Positions 6,982 to 12,173 of a stretch of 12,173 bases of DNA are shown here, in pieces (positions within the stretch are counted from its first letter, which is position 1; each line of letters opens with the position of its first letter). Made by a program: the position numbers and the translations under genes. Below the pieces are notes generated by a model. That model was not told the DNA's origin, searched no databases, and saw only the letters and a program-made list of their open reading frames with translations. The DNA lies in the NCBI GenBank assembly GCA_905201175.1, contig CAJKNC010000049.1, forward strand, positions 1-12,173. Direction: 5' to 3'. The stretch comes from an uncultured Succinatimonas sp. (lineage in GTDB: Bacteria; Pseudomonadota; Gammaproteobacteria; Enterobacterales; Succinivibrionaceae).

Positions 6982-7016
6982 ATTGACCTGCATTTGCTGC
7001 AGGTCAATGTTTTTTT
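6982..7016 (+). terminator. Rho-independent terminator after the transporter gene
   Basis: A perfect 11-base-pair stem (6982-6992 with 6998-7008; core TTGACCTGCA) has a TTTGC loop and is followed by G and a run of seven T. It begins 5 bases after the stop codon at 6976. Confidence 0.92.
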
Positions 7017-7056
7017 ATGTAACGAGATCTGTAACTTATGGTTTTGTTTTACTATT

Positions 7057-7065
7057 TGTTATAAT
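7057..7065 (+). promoter_or_regulatory. Extended -10 promoter of the hydroxymethyltransferase-homologue/dusA unit
   Basis: TGTTATAAT is a perfect extended -10 element (TG at 7057-7058, TATAAT at 7060-7065). No good -35 lies 16-18 bases upstream, as is usual for extended -10 promoters. Transcription from about 7072 would give a leader of about 35 bases that ends with the AAGGAA ribosome site at 7096-7101. The same nonamer occurs before rplY. Confidence 0.65.
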
Positions 7066-7106
7066 TTTCTTAAATCTTTAATTTAAGAGTGGCCTAAGGA
7101 AAATTT

Positions 7107-8348
7107 ATGAATCCGCTTTGTTTGCTTGAAAATTTTGACAAAGAATTATACGGTTTTTTTAAGAATGCATTATCAAGACAAGAGCATAGCTTGTCGTTCA
7201 TTCCAGATGAGAATGCAACATCTCCTATAAGTGCTTCTTTAACGGGAGATCTTCTTGTAAATTCTACAGAAAATCTTATTTTAAACCGTTCTGAAAGTTT
7301 GGAATCTTTAACTTGCAAGCGTATTTGTGAATTATTTGGTGCTCAAAGAGCTAATGTGCGTACAGTGTCTATTGAAGCTGCCTCACGAGTAGTATTTCAG
7401 GCGCTAGCTTCAAGAGGCGATGTCGTGATGTCCTTAGATCTGCGCAAAAAAGAGCACTGCAACAGTGAAAATTTAGTTTATCGCTTTGTTAATTTTGGCG
7501 TAGATCCTTCAACTCAAGTTTTAGATATGGATGCAGTAGAGAGGCAGGCTAAGCAGAATAAGCCCCATCTCATTATCATCTCTCCTATCAATTATCCTTT
7601 AGATATTGATTATGAGCGTTTATCTGAAATTGCAAAATCCTGCGGCGCGATTTTATGGTGTGATATTTCTCAGAATGCATCTTTAATTGCAGCTGGCGCT
7701 ATGAAGAGTCCGGTTCCTTTCGCTGATGTAGTTACTTTTAGTTCTCATGGTTCTATGCAGGGTCCTCAGGCGGCAGTAATTTTATCCACTAATAAGATTG
7801 CCAATGTTATAGACAGAGCTAACCAGACTTCAGGTCATCGCGGCTTAATGACTCAGCAATTGGCAGCTTTAGCTATGCGCATGCATGAGATGTCTATGCC
7901 GCTACATAAGGAATATGCTCATGCTGTGATAAAAAATGCTAAGGCTTTTGCTTTAGGTTTAACTGAAGGCGGCATGAAGATTTTCTGCGGAGAGCCTCAA
8001 TCTCATTTGGTAATGATTGATACGCGTAACTGCGCATTATCAGCACGCGGAGCGCAGGGACTGCTTGCAGATCTTGGAATAGGGGTTCGCATTTGCAATA
8101 TGCTTACAGCTTATTCTGATGTTAAGTATGAAGCTGTGCGCTTCTCAACCTTGCCGGTTACTACCAGAGGCTTAAACGAGGAAAGCTTAATTGCTTTAGG
8201 CCGTAATGTAGGTACTTTCCTGCAGAATCCAAGTGATGAAAAATCTAAGGAATTAGATGCATTAGTAAAATCCTTGACTGAAGATCTGCCGATATTCAAT
8301 CCAAAGTGGCTAGATTCATCCTGCGCTAAAATGCTGAATATTGCCTAA
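7107..8348 (+). CDS. Serine hydroxymethyltransferase (GlyA) homologue lacking the PLP lysine, probable pseudoenzyme
   Basis: The 413-residue protein aligns along its length with GlyA, the PLP enzyme that converts serine and tetrahydrofolate to glycine and methylene-tetrahydrofolate. Shared landmarks are DENATSP (34-40, GlyA SENYTSP), KRICELFGA (71-79), NKPHLIII (151-158), the Asp of WCDIS (186), AAGAM (195-199), VPFADVVT (203-210), the His of SSHG (214), NAKAF (277-281) and VRFSTLPVTTRG (344-355). The internal-aldimine lysine (HKT in GlyA) is Gly215. The His next to the cofactor Asp is Gln189. The AEGYPGKRYYGG segment, with the active-site Glu and Tyr, is missing: this region is about eight residues shorter. 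A PLP-dependent reaction is therefore not expected, although His117 and Arg345 match cofactor and carboxylate contacts. The start follows AAGGAA 5 bases upstream. dusA starts 3 bases after its stop. The frame is intact; current role is unknown. Confidence 0.85.
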   Translation: MNPLCLLENFDKELYGFFKNALSRQEHSLSFIPDENATSPISASLTGDLLVNSTENLILNRSESLESLTCKRICELFGAQRANVRTVSIEAASRVVFQALASRGDVVMSLDLRKKEHCNSENLVYRFVNFGVDPSTQVLDMDAVERQAKQNKPHLIIISPINYPLDIDYERLSEIAKSCGAILWCDISQNASLIAAGAMKSPVPFADVVTFSSHGSMQGPQAAVILSTNKIANVIDRANQTSGHRGLMTQQLAALAMRMHEMSMPLHKEYAHAVIKNAKAFALGLTEGGMKIFCGEPQSHLVMIDTRNCALSARGAQGLLADLGIGVRICNMLTAYSDVKYEAVRFSTLPVTTRGLNEESLIALGRNVGTFLQNPSDEKSKELDALVKSLTEDLPIFNPKWLDSSCAKMLNIA

Positions 8349-8351
8349 ACA

Positions 8352-9338
8352 ATGTCTGATATAAATTTGAATTTTCAGGCCGATCGCTTTGCGATCGCGC
8401 CTATGATCGATGTTACAACCTCAGCTTTTAGGCGTTTTGCCCGTATCTTAACGAAGAGAGCGATGTTATATACGGAAATGATTGCAGCTGAGGCTTTAGT
8501 TCACGGCAAGCTTAATTTGATTGCATACGATAAGGTTGAATTGCCCTGTGTGCTGCAGTTAGGCGGAAGTGATCCGCAGAAGCTTGCATTAGCCGCTAAA
8601 ATTGGCGAAGACTGCGGCTACAGTGCAATCAATTTAAATGCTGGATGTCCTTCAGATAAGGTTCAAAGCGGCTCTTTTGGCGCTGTGCTGATGAAAACCC
8701 CCGAAGTTATTGCTGAAGCTTGTGAAAAAATGCAGTCTCAGGTAAAGATCCCTGTAACGGTTAAGACTCGCATTGGTGTAGATGAAAGCGATTCTTTTGA
8801 AGATACCCTAAAGATCGTCAAGACTATTTATGCAAGCGGCTGCCGTCATATTATTCTGCACGCACGCAAAGCCTGGCTTAACGGATTATCGCCTAAGGAA
8901 AATCGTTCGGTGCCTCCGCTTAATTATGAGCGCGTCTATGCAATGAAGGAATTGTTTCCTGATTTGTATATTACAATCAATGGCGGTATTTTAACTATTG
9001 ATGATTGCCTGCAGCAATTACAAAAGGTTGATGCTGTAATGCTAGGGCGCGCTATTATTGATAATCCTTATCTTTTAGCTTACGTTGATTCTCAAATTTT
9101 TAATGACAAGAGCGAGATAAAGAGCCGCGAACAGGTTCTTTTTGAGACTGTTGAGCTATGCGAGCAATTTGTTGCTGAGGGTAATAAGCTTCATCATTTG
9201 GCTATGCACGCTTTAAATTTATTTAATGGCTGTCATGGAGCACGGCGTTACCGGCAGTATTTGTCGCTAAACATGCACAAAAGCGAGGCTCAACCTAACT
9301 TGCTGCTTGAAGCGTATAAGGTAATGAAGGAAGCTTAA
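8352..9338 (+). CDS. dusA: tRNA-dihydrouridine synthase A
   Basis: DusA is a flavin enzyme that reduces uridines in the D-loop of tRNAs (positions 20 and 20a in E. coli) to dihydrouridine with NADPH. The 328-residue protein matches the DusA subgroup strongly: IAPMIDVT (15-22), LQLGGSDP (68-75), NLNAGCPSDKVQ (94-105) with catalytic Cys99, VTVKTRIG (135-142) with FMN-contact Lys138, HARKAWLNGLSPKENR (170-185), INGGI (209-213) and the phosphate-binding LGRA (231-234). An FMN-binding barrel is followed by the helical tRNA-binding domain from about 255. All expected catalytic residues are present, so it should be active. The ATG lies 3 bases after the stop of the hydroxymethyltransferase homologue, and no AGG or GAG precedes it, so initiation is probably coupled to translation of that upstream gene. 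Confidence 0.96.
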   Translation: MSDINLNFQADRFAIAPMIDVTTSAFRRFARILTKRAMLYTEMIAAEALVHGKLNLIAYDKVELPCVLQLGGSDPQKLALAAKIGEDCGYSAINLNAGCPSDKVQSGSFGAVLMKTPEVIAEACEKMQSQVKIPVTVKTRIGVDESDSFEDTLKIVKTIYASGCRHIILHARKAWLNGLSPKENRSVPPLNYERVYAMKELFPDLYITINGGILTIDDCLQQLQKVDAVMLGRAIIDNPYLLAYVDSQIFNDKSEIKSREQVLFETVELCEQFVAEGNKLHHLAMHALNLFNGCHGARRYRQYLSLNMHKSEAQPNLLLEAYKVMKEA

Positions 9339-9394
9339 AATCAGATTTTATATATAAGAATTGCGTGTTGCTGATGCATATATTGCTTAAAAAA

Positions 9395-9434
9395 GGAGGA
9401 GCGTAGATTCTTTTAGGTTTTACGCTGATTGCTT
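9395..9434 (+). promoter_or_regulatory. Hairpin-bridged ribosome binding site of the aldo/keto reductase gene
   Basis: A strong GGAGG (9395-9399) lies 35 bases before the ATG at 9435, too far for normal use. Immediately after it, AGCGTAGA (9400-9407) pairs with TTTACGCT (9419-9426): eight pairs with one G-U and an 11-base loop. With the stem folded, only GATTGCTT (9427-9434) separates the stem from the ATG, giving an effective gap of 8 bases. An in-frame TAG at 9414 rules out an earlier start nearer the GGAGG. This also favours the ATG at 9435 over the TTG at 9429. Confidence 0.55.
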
Positions 9435-10304
9435 ATGAAGCTTACGATTGATTCTACTGTAACCTTGAATAACGGCGTTAAGATGCCGTTATTAGGCTTG
9501 GGCTTATTTCATACCCCCTCAGGAGAGGTTGCCCGTCAGGCGGTAAGATGCGCTTTGGAATACGGCTATCGCATGCTGGATACAGCGAGGGTTTACTGCA
9601 ATGAAAAAAGTGTCGGCCGCGGTATTGCCGATAGCGGGATAAGCCGAGATAAAATTTTTGTAACTACAAAACTGTGGAAAAGCGATTGGGAAAATCCGCG
9701 AGCAGGTCTTTTAGGCTCGCTTGAGCGTTTAGGCTTAGATTATGTCGATCTTTTTTTGCTGCATTGGCCGTTTAAAGGCTTTGAAAAGGCTTATATAGAG
9801 CTTGAAAAGCTGCAAAAAGAAGGATTATGTCGAGCAATAGGCGTGTCTAATTTTAAGATCCATCATCTGGAAGCTTTAGAGAAGGCTGGAGCTGCTACCA
9901 TTCCTCAGGTAAATCAGATGGAAATTCATCCTGTAAATACAGAGGAAGAGCTGTTATCCTATTGCCGCAAAAAGAATATCTTAATGGAAGCTTATTCTCC
10001 TTTAGGAGGTGAAGGCAGACTCTTATTAGACGATCCTCGCTTAATCGGCATCTGCAATTATTATAAGATTAAGCCGTCACAAGCTATTTTGCGCTGGGAT
10101 ATTCAGCGAGGCATAGCGGTCATTCCTAAATCTGTGCGTCCAGAACGGATTTTATTAAATTCCAAGCTCTATGATTTTGATCTTTCTCTGCAGGATCTGG
10201 AAATTATTTCTGATATGAACAGCAATGAAAGACGCAATTACGATCCAGATAAAATCGATGACAGGCCAGCTGAGCTAAGTCCAAAATTAGTTGAAGAAGT
10301 TTAG
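9435..10304 (+). CDS. Aldo/keto reductase, AKR5 (2,5-diketogluconate reductase-like) group
   Basis: This is a 289-residue cytoplasmic NADPH-dependent carbonyl reductase with a TIM-barrel fold. The catalytic tetrad is complete: Asp49 (MLDTA), Tyr54 (ARVY), Lys79 (VTTKLW) and His110 (LLHWP). Other family signatures are NGVKMPLLGLG (13-23), the GVSNF motif (136-140), QVNQMEIHP (158-166), YSPLG (187-191) and the NADPH-phosphate site IPKSVRPERI (230-239). Length and motifs match the bacterial AKR5 enzymes such as DkgA/DkgB, which reduce methylglyoxal and 2,5-diketo-gluconate; the true substrate cannot be told from sequence. The start is taken as ATG 9435 because of the hairpin-bridged ribosome site; TTG 9429 would add two residues. 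The gene lies 96 bases after dusA with no convincing promoter between, so it may be read from the same unit, and it ends at a bidirectional terminator. Confidence 0.95.
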   Translation: MKLTIDSTVTLNNGVKMPLLGLGLFHTPSGEVARQAVRCALEYGYRMLDTARVYCNEKSVGRGIADSGISRDKIFVTTKLWKSDWENPRAGLLGSLERLGLDYVDLFLLHWPFKGFEKAYIELEKLQKEGLCRAIGVSNFKIHHLEALEKAGAATIPQVNQMEIHPVNTEEELLSYCRKKNILMEAYSPLGGEGRLLLDDPRLIGICNYYKIKPSQAILRWDIQRGIAVIPKSVRPERILLNSKLYDFDLSLQDLEIISDMNSNERRNYDPDKIDDRPAELSPKLVEEV

Positions 10305-10313
10305 CCGTTTATT

Positions 10314-10350
10314 AAAAATAACCTTCATGAAAAATGAAGGTTATTTTTTT
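10314..10350. terminator. Bidirectional rho-independent terminator between converging genes
   Basis: A perfect 13-base-pair stem (10316-10328 with 10334-10346; core ATAACCTTCAT) with a five-base loop is followed by T to 10350 on the plus strand. On the minus strand it is followed by TTTTTAATAA when the inner stem is counted. It serves the aldo/keto reductase gene and the converging HAD phosphatase gene, which ends at 10352. Confidence 0.9.
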
Positions 10351-10351
10351 A

Positions 10352-10975
10352 TTAGTCTGCATAGATAAAATCAGAAATAATTTTACCCTCAAAAACCTGC
10401 ACGGCAGTCATGCCTGCAGCTTTAATGCCCTGCAGGCCTATATTGGTATCCTCAAATACTAAGCATTGCGAGGGAGCTGTGGATAATCTTCTTGATGCTA
10501 ACAGATAGGTATCCGGAGCGGGCTTGCAATGCAATACCTGATCTGATGAAACAATAGTGTCGATTTTATCTAAAAGATTATGCTTTTTGAGTAAAAACTC
10601 AGTTTCTGGCAGCTGAGAGCCTGTGGCAACAGCAGTTTTAAGTCCTTTATCGTGGGCTTCACATAATATCGATGCTATATATGGATGGAAGCTTACTTGC
10701 TGCATATATTTTTTCTTATATAGAGCAATCTTTTCTAAAGAAATGCTTTTGGTATCAAGCTCGGGCCTATGATGCTCGCGGCAGTACATTTCACATATTT
10801 TATAAGTACTGATGCCGCCGACTTTTTGCATATAATTAAGATCCATAGGCGGCAGGCTGTACTTAGCAAGCACTTCTAACCATGCTTTTAGATGACAGGG
10901 CTCTGAATCGACTAATGTGCCGTCTAAATCAAAAATCAAAGCTTTATATTTGTAAACATCTTCAAGCTTTAACAT
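10352..10975 (-). CDS. yqaB: HAD-superfamily phosphatase, YqaB / beta-phosphoglucomutase-like
   Basis: This 207-residue cytoplasmic HAD hydrolase carries all four motifs: I, FDLDGT (15-20) with nucleophile Asp16 and acid/base Asp18; II, ATGS (117-120); III, Lys151 in HCKPAPDT; IV, Glu175-Asp176 in VFEDTNIG. The cap domain (about 22-100) is the helical type of the beta-phosphoglucomutase/YqaB group. The stretch from SSDQV through KPAPDTYLLA to FEDTNIGLQGIKAAGM is very like E. coli YqaB, which dephosphorylates fructose-1-phosphate and 6-phosphogluconate. A sugar-phosphate phosphatase role is therefore likely, with beta-phosphoglucomutase the alternative. Its ATG overlaps the deaminase stop (ATGTTAA, 7-base overlap) and is preceded by AGGAGG 7 bases upstream inside that gene, so the pair is co-transcribed and probably translationally coupled. 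Confidence 0.92.
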   Translation of the reverse strand: MLKLEDVYKYKALIFDLDGTLVDSEPCHLKAWLEVLAKYSLPPMDLNYMQKVGGISTYKICEMYCREHHRPELDTKSISLEKIALYKKKYMQQVSFHPYIASILCEAHDKGLKTAVATGSQLPETEFLLKKHNLLDKIDTIVSSDQVLHCKPAPDTYLLASRRLSTAPSQCLVFEDTNIGLQGIKAAGMTAVQVFEGKIISDFIYAD

Positions 10976-11490
10976 CCGCAGTCCTCCTCTTTTTTTAAGA
11001 TTGCAGTTATTTTTTCAGGCAGATCGTCTTCCCAATCGAGAGGATTTACGCTAAATAGCTCGCCCTGCTCATTACGCATGACTACACGAGCTATCTGGGC
11101 ATTTAAAATTAAACGTTCGCACATAGCACAGGGGCGCATTTGCGAAGAGGGCTTGCCGCTGGCAGCTTCCGTACCGGCTAAGTATAGAGTAGAACCCACG
11201 ATATCAAGAGGATTCCCGTTGACAATAGCATTAGCCTCAGCATGAACGGCCCGGCAGAGTTCATAGTGAGTGCCAGGCTTAATATTGCATTGCTGGCGCA
11301 AGCAGAAGCCTAAATCAACGCAATTAGCTCTTCCGCGAGGGGCACCATTGTAGCCTGTAGAAACAATGCGGCCATCTTTGGATACAATTACGGCGCCATA
11401 GCGGCGGCGTAAACATGTAGAGCGCATGGAAACTGCAACGGCAATTTCCATAAAAGATTCATCTTTGGAGGGTCTTTGATAGTTGTCCAT
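10969..11490 (-). CDS. Deoxycytidylate (dCMP) deaminase
   Basis: This is a zinc enzyme that deaminates dCMP to dUMP for thymidylate synthesis. Numbered from the ATG at 11490 (173 residues), the zinc and catalytic residues are His83 and Glu85 in CRAVHAEANAI, and Cys121 and Cys124 in RPCAMC. GYNGAPRG (46-53) is the typical nucleotide-side loop, and the Cys-rich stretch 57-79 (Cys57, 63, 68, 79) matches the second metal-binding insert seen in ComEB/phage-type dCMP deaminases. The frame stays open to a GTG at 11526 (185 residues). I prefer ATG 11490 because the family normally begins just before RPSxDExFMEIA, and because the GTG frame would run through the rplY -10 element. Neither start has a good Shine-Dalgarno, so this is not settled. 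It is the first gene of a unit with the YqaB-like phosphatase and is divergent from rplY. Confidence 0.93.
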   Translation of the reverse strand: MDNYQRPSKDESFMEIAVAVSMRSTCLRRRYGAVIVSKDGRIVSTGYNGAPRGRANCVDLGFCLRQQCNIKPGTHYELCRAVHAEANAIVNGNPLDIVGSTLYLAGTEAASGKPSSQMRPCAMCERLILNAQIARVVMRNEQGELFSVNPLDWEDDLPEKITAILKKEEDCGC

Positions 11491-11495
11491 AAATT

Positions 11496-11523
11496 TTGCT
11501 TTAATGTCTTTTTCTGTTATAAT
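11496..11523 (+). promoter_or_regulatory. rplY promoter, perfect extended -10; possible shared -10 with the divergent deaminase gene
   Basis: TGTTATAAT at 11515-11523 is a perfect extended -10, with a weak TTGCTT -35 at 11496-11501 (16-base spacer). Transcription would start near 11530. The centre TTATAA is self-complementary, and on the minus strand the same bases read TATAAC (11521-11516), which would place a start near 11509, about 20 bases before the deaminase ATG at 11490. A good minus-strand -35 is not visible. Confidence 0.65.
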
Positions 11524-11530
11524 CACGCAC

Positions 11531-11558
11531 GCTGTGTTTTTGGTCGCAGAAACTCAGC
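11531..11558 (+). promoter_or_regulatory. Hairpin at the 5' end of the rplY mRNA leader
   Basis: GCTG-T-GTTTT (11531-11540) pairs with GAAAC-T-CAGC (11549-11558): nine pairs including one T-G, interrupted by a single T-T mismatch, around the loop TGGTCGCA. It would lie within a base or two of the predicted mRNA start. The next 40 bases to the ribosome site AGGAA (11598-11602) are A/T-rich and open. rplY is known to be autogenously regulated in E. coli, so this is a candidate regulatory element; binding by L25 is inference. Confidence 0.45.
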
Positions 11559-11610
11559 AAGTTAATTCTATCTTATTTTAAATTAAATTCATAACATAGG
11601 AATTTTTAAT

Positions 11611-11895
11611 ATGGCTATCGAATTAGAAGCAACTGTTCGTTCCGACTTCGGAAGAGGTGCGAGCCGCCGCCATCGTCGTAATGAGCAAATCCCTGCTATT
11701 ATTATCGGTCAGGGCAAAGATGCTGTCTCTATTTTATTAGACGAGAAGAAGCTCATCGCAGCTAGCTTAAAGGATGAGTTCTTTAACGGCTTAACTATTT
11801 CTTTAAACGGCGAGAAAATTGCTGTAAAGCCAGTTGACATTCAGCGTCATCCGGTTTCTGAGCGTATGCTGCACTTAGACTTCTTACGCGTCTAA
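11611..11895 (+). CDS. rplY: 50S ribosomal protein bL25 (short form)
   Basis: bL25 binds 5S rRNA at loop E in the central protuberance of the 50S subunit. The 94-residue product matches the short E. coli-type L25 rather than the longer CTC form. Signatures are RGASRRHRRNEQIPAIIIG (15-33) near the RNA-contacting N-terminal half, KVKAQD-like AVKPVDIQRHP (71-81), and the C-terminal HLDFLRV (88-94). The ATG is preceded by AGGAA (11598-11602) with an 8-base gap. It is monocistronic: an extended -10 promoter and about an 80-base structured leader lie upstream and a strong terminator 18 bases downstream. Nothing in the protein is truncated or unusual. Confidence 0.97.
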   Translation: MAIELEATVRSDFGRGASRRHRRNEQIPAIIIGQGKDAVSILLDEKKLIAASLKDEFFNGLTISLNGEKIAVKPVDIQRHPVSERMLHLDFLRV

Positions 11896-11912
11896 GCTGA
11901 GGATATTCTCAT

Positions 11913-11952
11913 AAAAAAACACCTAAACAGCTAAGTTTAGGTGTTTTTTTTT
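11913..11952. terminator. Rho-independent terminator after rplY, usable in both directions
   Basis: ACACCTAAAC pairs with GTTTAGGTGT, and flanking A and T runs extend the stem to 16 pairs (11913-11928 with 11935-11950) around AGCTAA. The plus strand ends in nine T after the core; the A-run on the left gives a U-tract on the minus strand as well. Confidence 0.92.
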
Positions 11953-12029
11953 ATGTAAGAATAAAAGTCAAGCTGATCTTTAGCTTTTAAAGCTCTGCCA
12001 AATTTTAGAGCAGAGTCAAGCAGACTTAA

Positions 12030-12137
12030 TTATATAAGATGCTTGCCTATAAAGCTTCCTACATAGCAGGCAAACAGACCAATGAATACATTTAAAATAA
12101 TATTAAAAAAAGCCTGTATAAATAGTATGAACCCCAT
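12030..12137 (-). CDS. Possible 35-residue single-helix hydrophobic protein
   Basis: An ATG at 12137 opens a 35-codon minus-strand frame, MGFILFIQAFFNII then LNVFIGLFACYVGSFIGKHLI, ending TAA at 12030. Nearly all of it is hydrophobic, with a Lys-His near the C-terminus, as in small membrane peptides and some type I toxins. An in-frame TGA lies 6 bases upstream of the ATG, so it is not the tail of a longer gene unless frameshifted. No Shine-Dalgarno is visible and the start codon lies in one arm of a large inverted repeat. I do not recognise a family; AT-rich DNA can give such frames by chance. Confidence 0.3.
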   Translation of the reverse strand: MGFILFIQAFFNIILNVFIGLFACYVGSFIGKHLI

Positions 12138-12165
12138 TATTGATCACATGATTGATAATGGGGTT
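12130..12165 (+). terminator. Perfect 11-bp inverted repeat, terminator-like on the plus strand
   Basis: AACCCCATTAT (12130-12140) and ATAATGGGGTT (12155-12165) are exact inverse copies. The inner bases can extend the stem to about 16 pairs with two wobbles. On the plus strand the stem runs into TTTTGTT, like an intrinsic terminator, yet no plus-strand gene precedes it apart from the already terminated rplY. It could be a back-up terminator, the end of an unannotated plus-strand RNA, or belong to a gene beyond the right edge. Confidence 0.55.
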
Positions 12166-12173
12166 TTGTTATG

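Noticed and set aside
7094..7318. Minus-strand open frame of 74 codons over the start of the SHMT homologue
   Set aside because: It overlaps the promoter-proximal coding region of a gene with clear family alignment and has no start signals.
9429..9434. TTG at 9429 as start of the aldo/keto reductase
   Set aside because: It would lie only two bases from the hairpin stem, is a weaker codon, and ATG 9435 fits the bridged spacing and the family N-terminus.
11491..11526. GTG at 11526 as start of the dCMP deaminase
   Set aside because: It adds twelve residues not typical of the family, lacks a Shine-Dalgarno and covers the rplY -10 element; kept only as an alternative.
11974..12020. Small hairpin (CTCTGC/GCAGAG) between the rplY terminator and the hydrophobic ORF
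   Set aside because: Six pairs with an 11-base loop and no T-run; too weak to call as a terminator or RNA gene.
1..12173. Search for CRISPR arrays, insertion sequences, integrase or attachment sites, tRNA and rRNA
   Set aside because: No regularly spaced repeats, transposase motifs, terminal repeats with target duplications, or tRNA-like cloverleaf sequences were seen on either strand.

Overview
The window looks like a chromosomal piece of an AT-rich gammaproteobacterium. The support is a short-form ribosomal protein bL25 of 94 residues, a DusA-type tRNA dihydrouridine synthase, an OapA-domain plus M23 murein endopeptidase of the MepM kind, and a YqaB-like HAD phosphatase. A host-associated, fermentative lineage such as Succinivibrionaceae would fit, but that is inference from gene content and protein style. 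I see no phage, insertion sequence, CRISPR array, tRNA or rRNA.

Layout: (1) 39-1223, plus strand, an iron-type alcohol dehydrogenase homologue, closed by a strong terminator. (2) 4885-1324, minus strand, a two-gene unit: an M23 endopeptidase, then an M20/RocB-like protein 13 bases downstream with a TTG start. (3) 4886-5279, an AT-rich gap with a terminator-like hairpin and a possible leaderless promoter. (4) 5534-5280, minus strand, a small two-helix membrane protein. (5) 5714-6976, plus strand, a DASS/SLC13-type anion transporter with its own promoter and terminator. (6) 7107-10304, plus strand, a serine hydroxymethyltransferase homologue, dusA 3 bases later, then an aldo/keto reductase about 100 bases on, ending at a bidirectional terminator. 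(7) 11490-10352, minus strand, a dCMP deaminase and a YqaB-like phosphatase overlapping by 7 bases. (8) 11611-11895, plus strand, rplY, divergent from the deaminase and followed by a terminator. (9) The right edge holds a possible 35-residue hydrophobic ORF whose start codon lies in a large inverted repeat.

The most notable observation is that three of the ten well-supported genes are long, uninterrupted ORFs that keep the fold signature of a famous enzyme family but have lost its catalytic residues. The alcohol dehydrogenase homologue lacks both glycine-rich nucleotide-binding motifs and all four metal-ligand positions. The M20 homologue is substituted at nearly every metal position. The serine hydroxymethyltransferase homologue has glycine where the PLP-binding lysine should be and lacks a segment of the active site. 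DusA, the aldo/keto reductase, the deaminase, the HAD phosphatase and the M23 peptidase in the same window keep their catalytic residues, so this is not general decay or poor sequence. These look like pseudoenzymes with unknown, possibly regulatory or structural, roles.

Regulatory features also stand out. There is a Shine-Dalgarno to start-codon gap that a hairpin appears to bridge (9395-9434). A perfect extended -10 at the rplY/deaminase divergence has two-fold symmetry. A hairpin sits at the predicted 5' end of the rplY mRNA. The dusA start has no visible Shine-Dalgarno and probably depends on translation of the dead hydroxymethyltransferase homologue. All comparisons with known families are from memory of those families; no searches were run.
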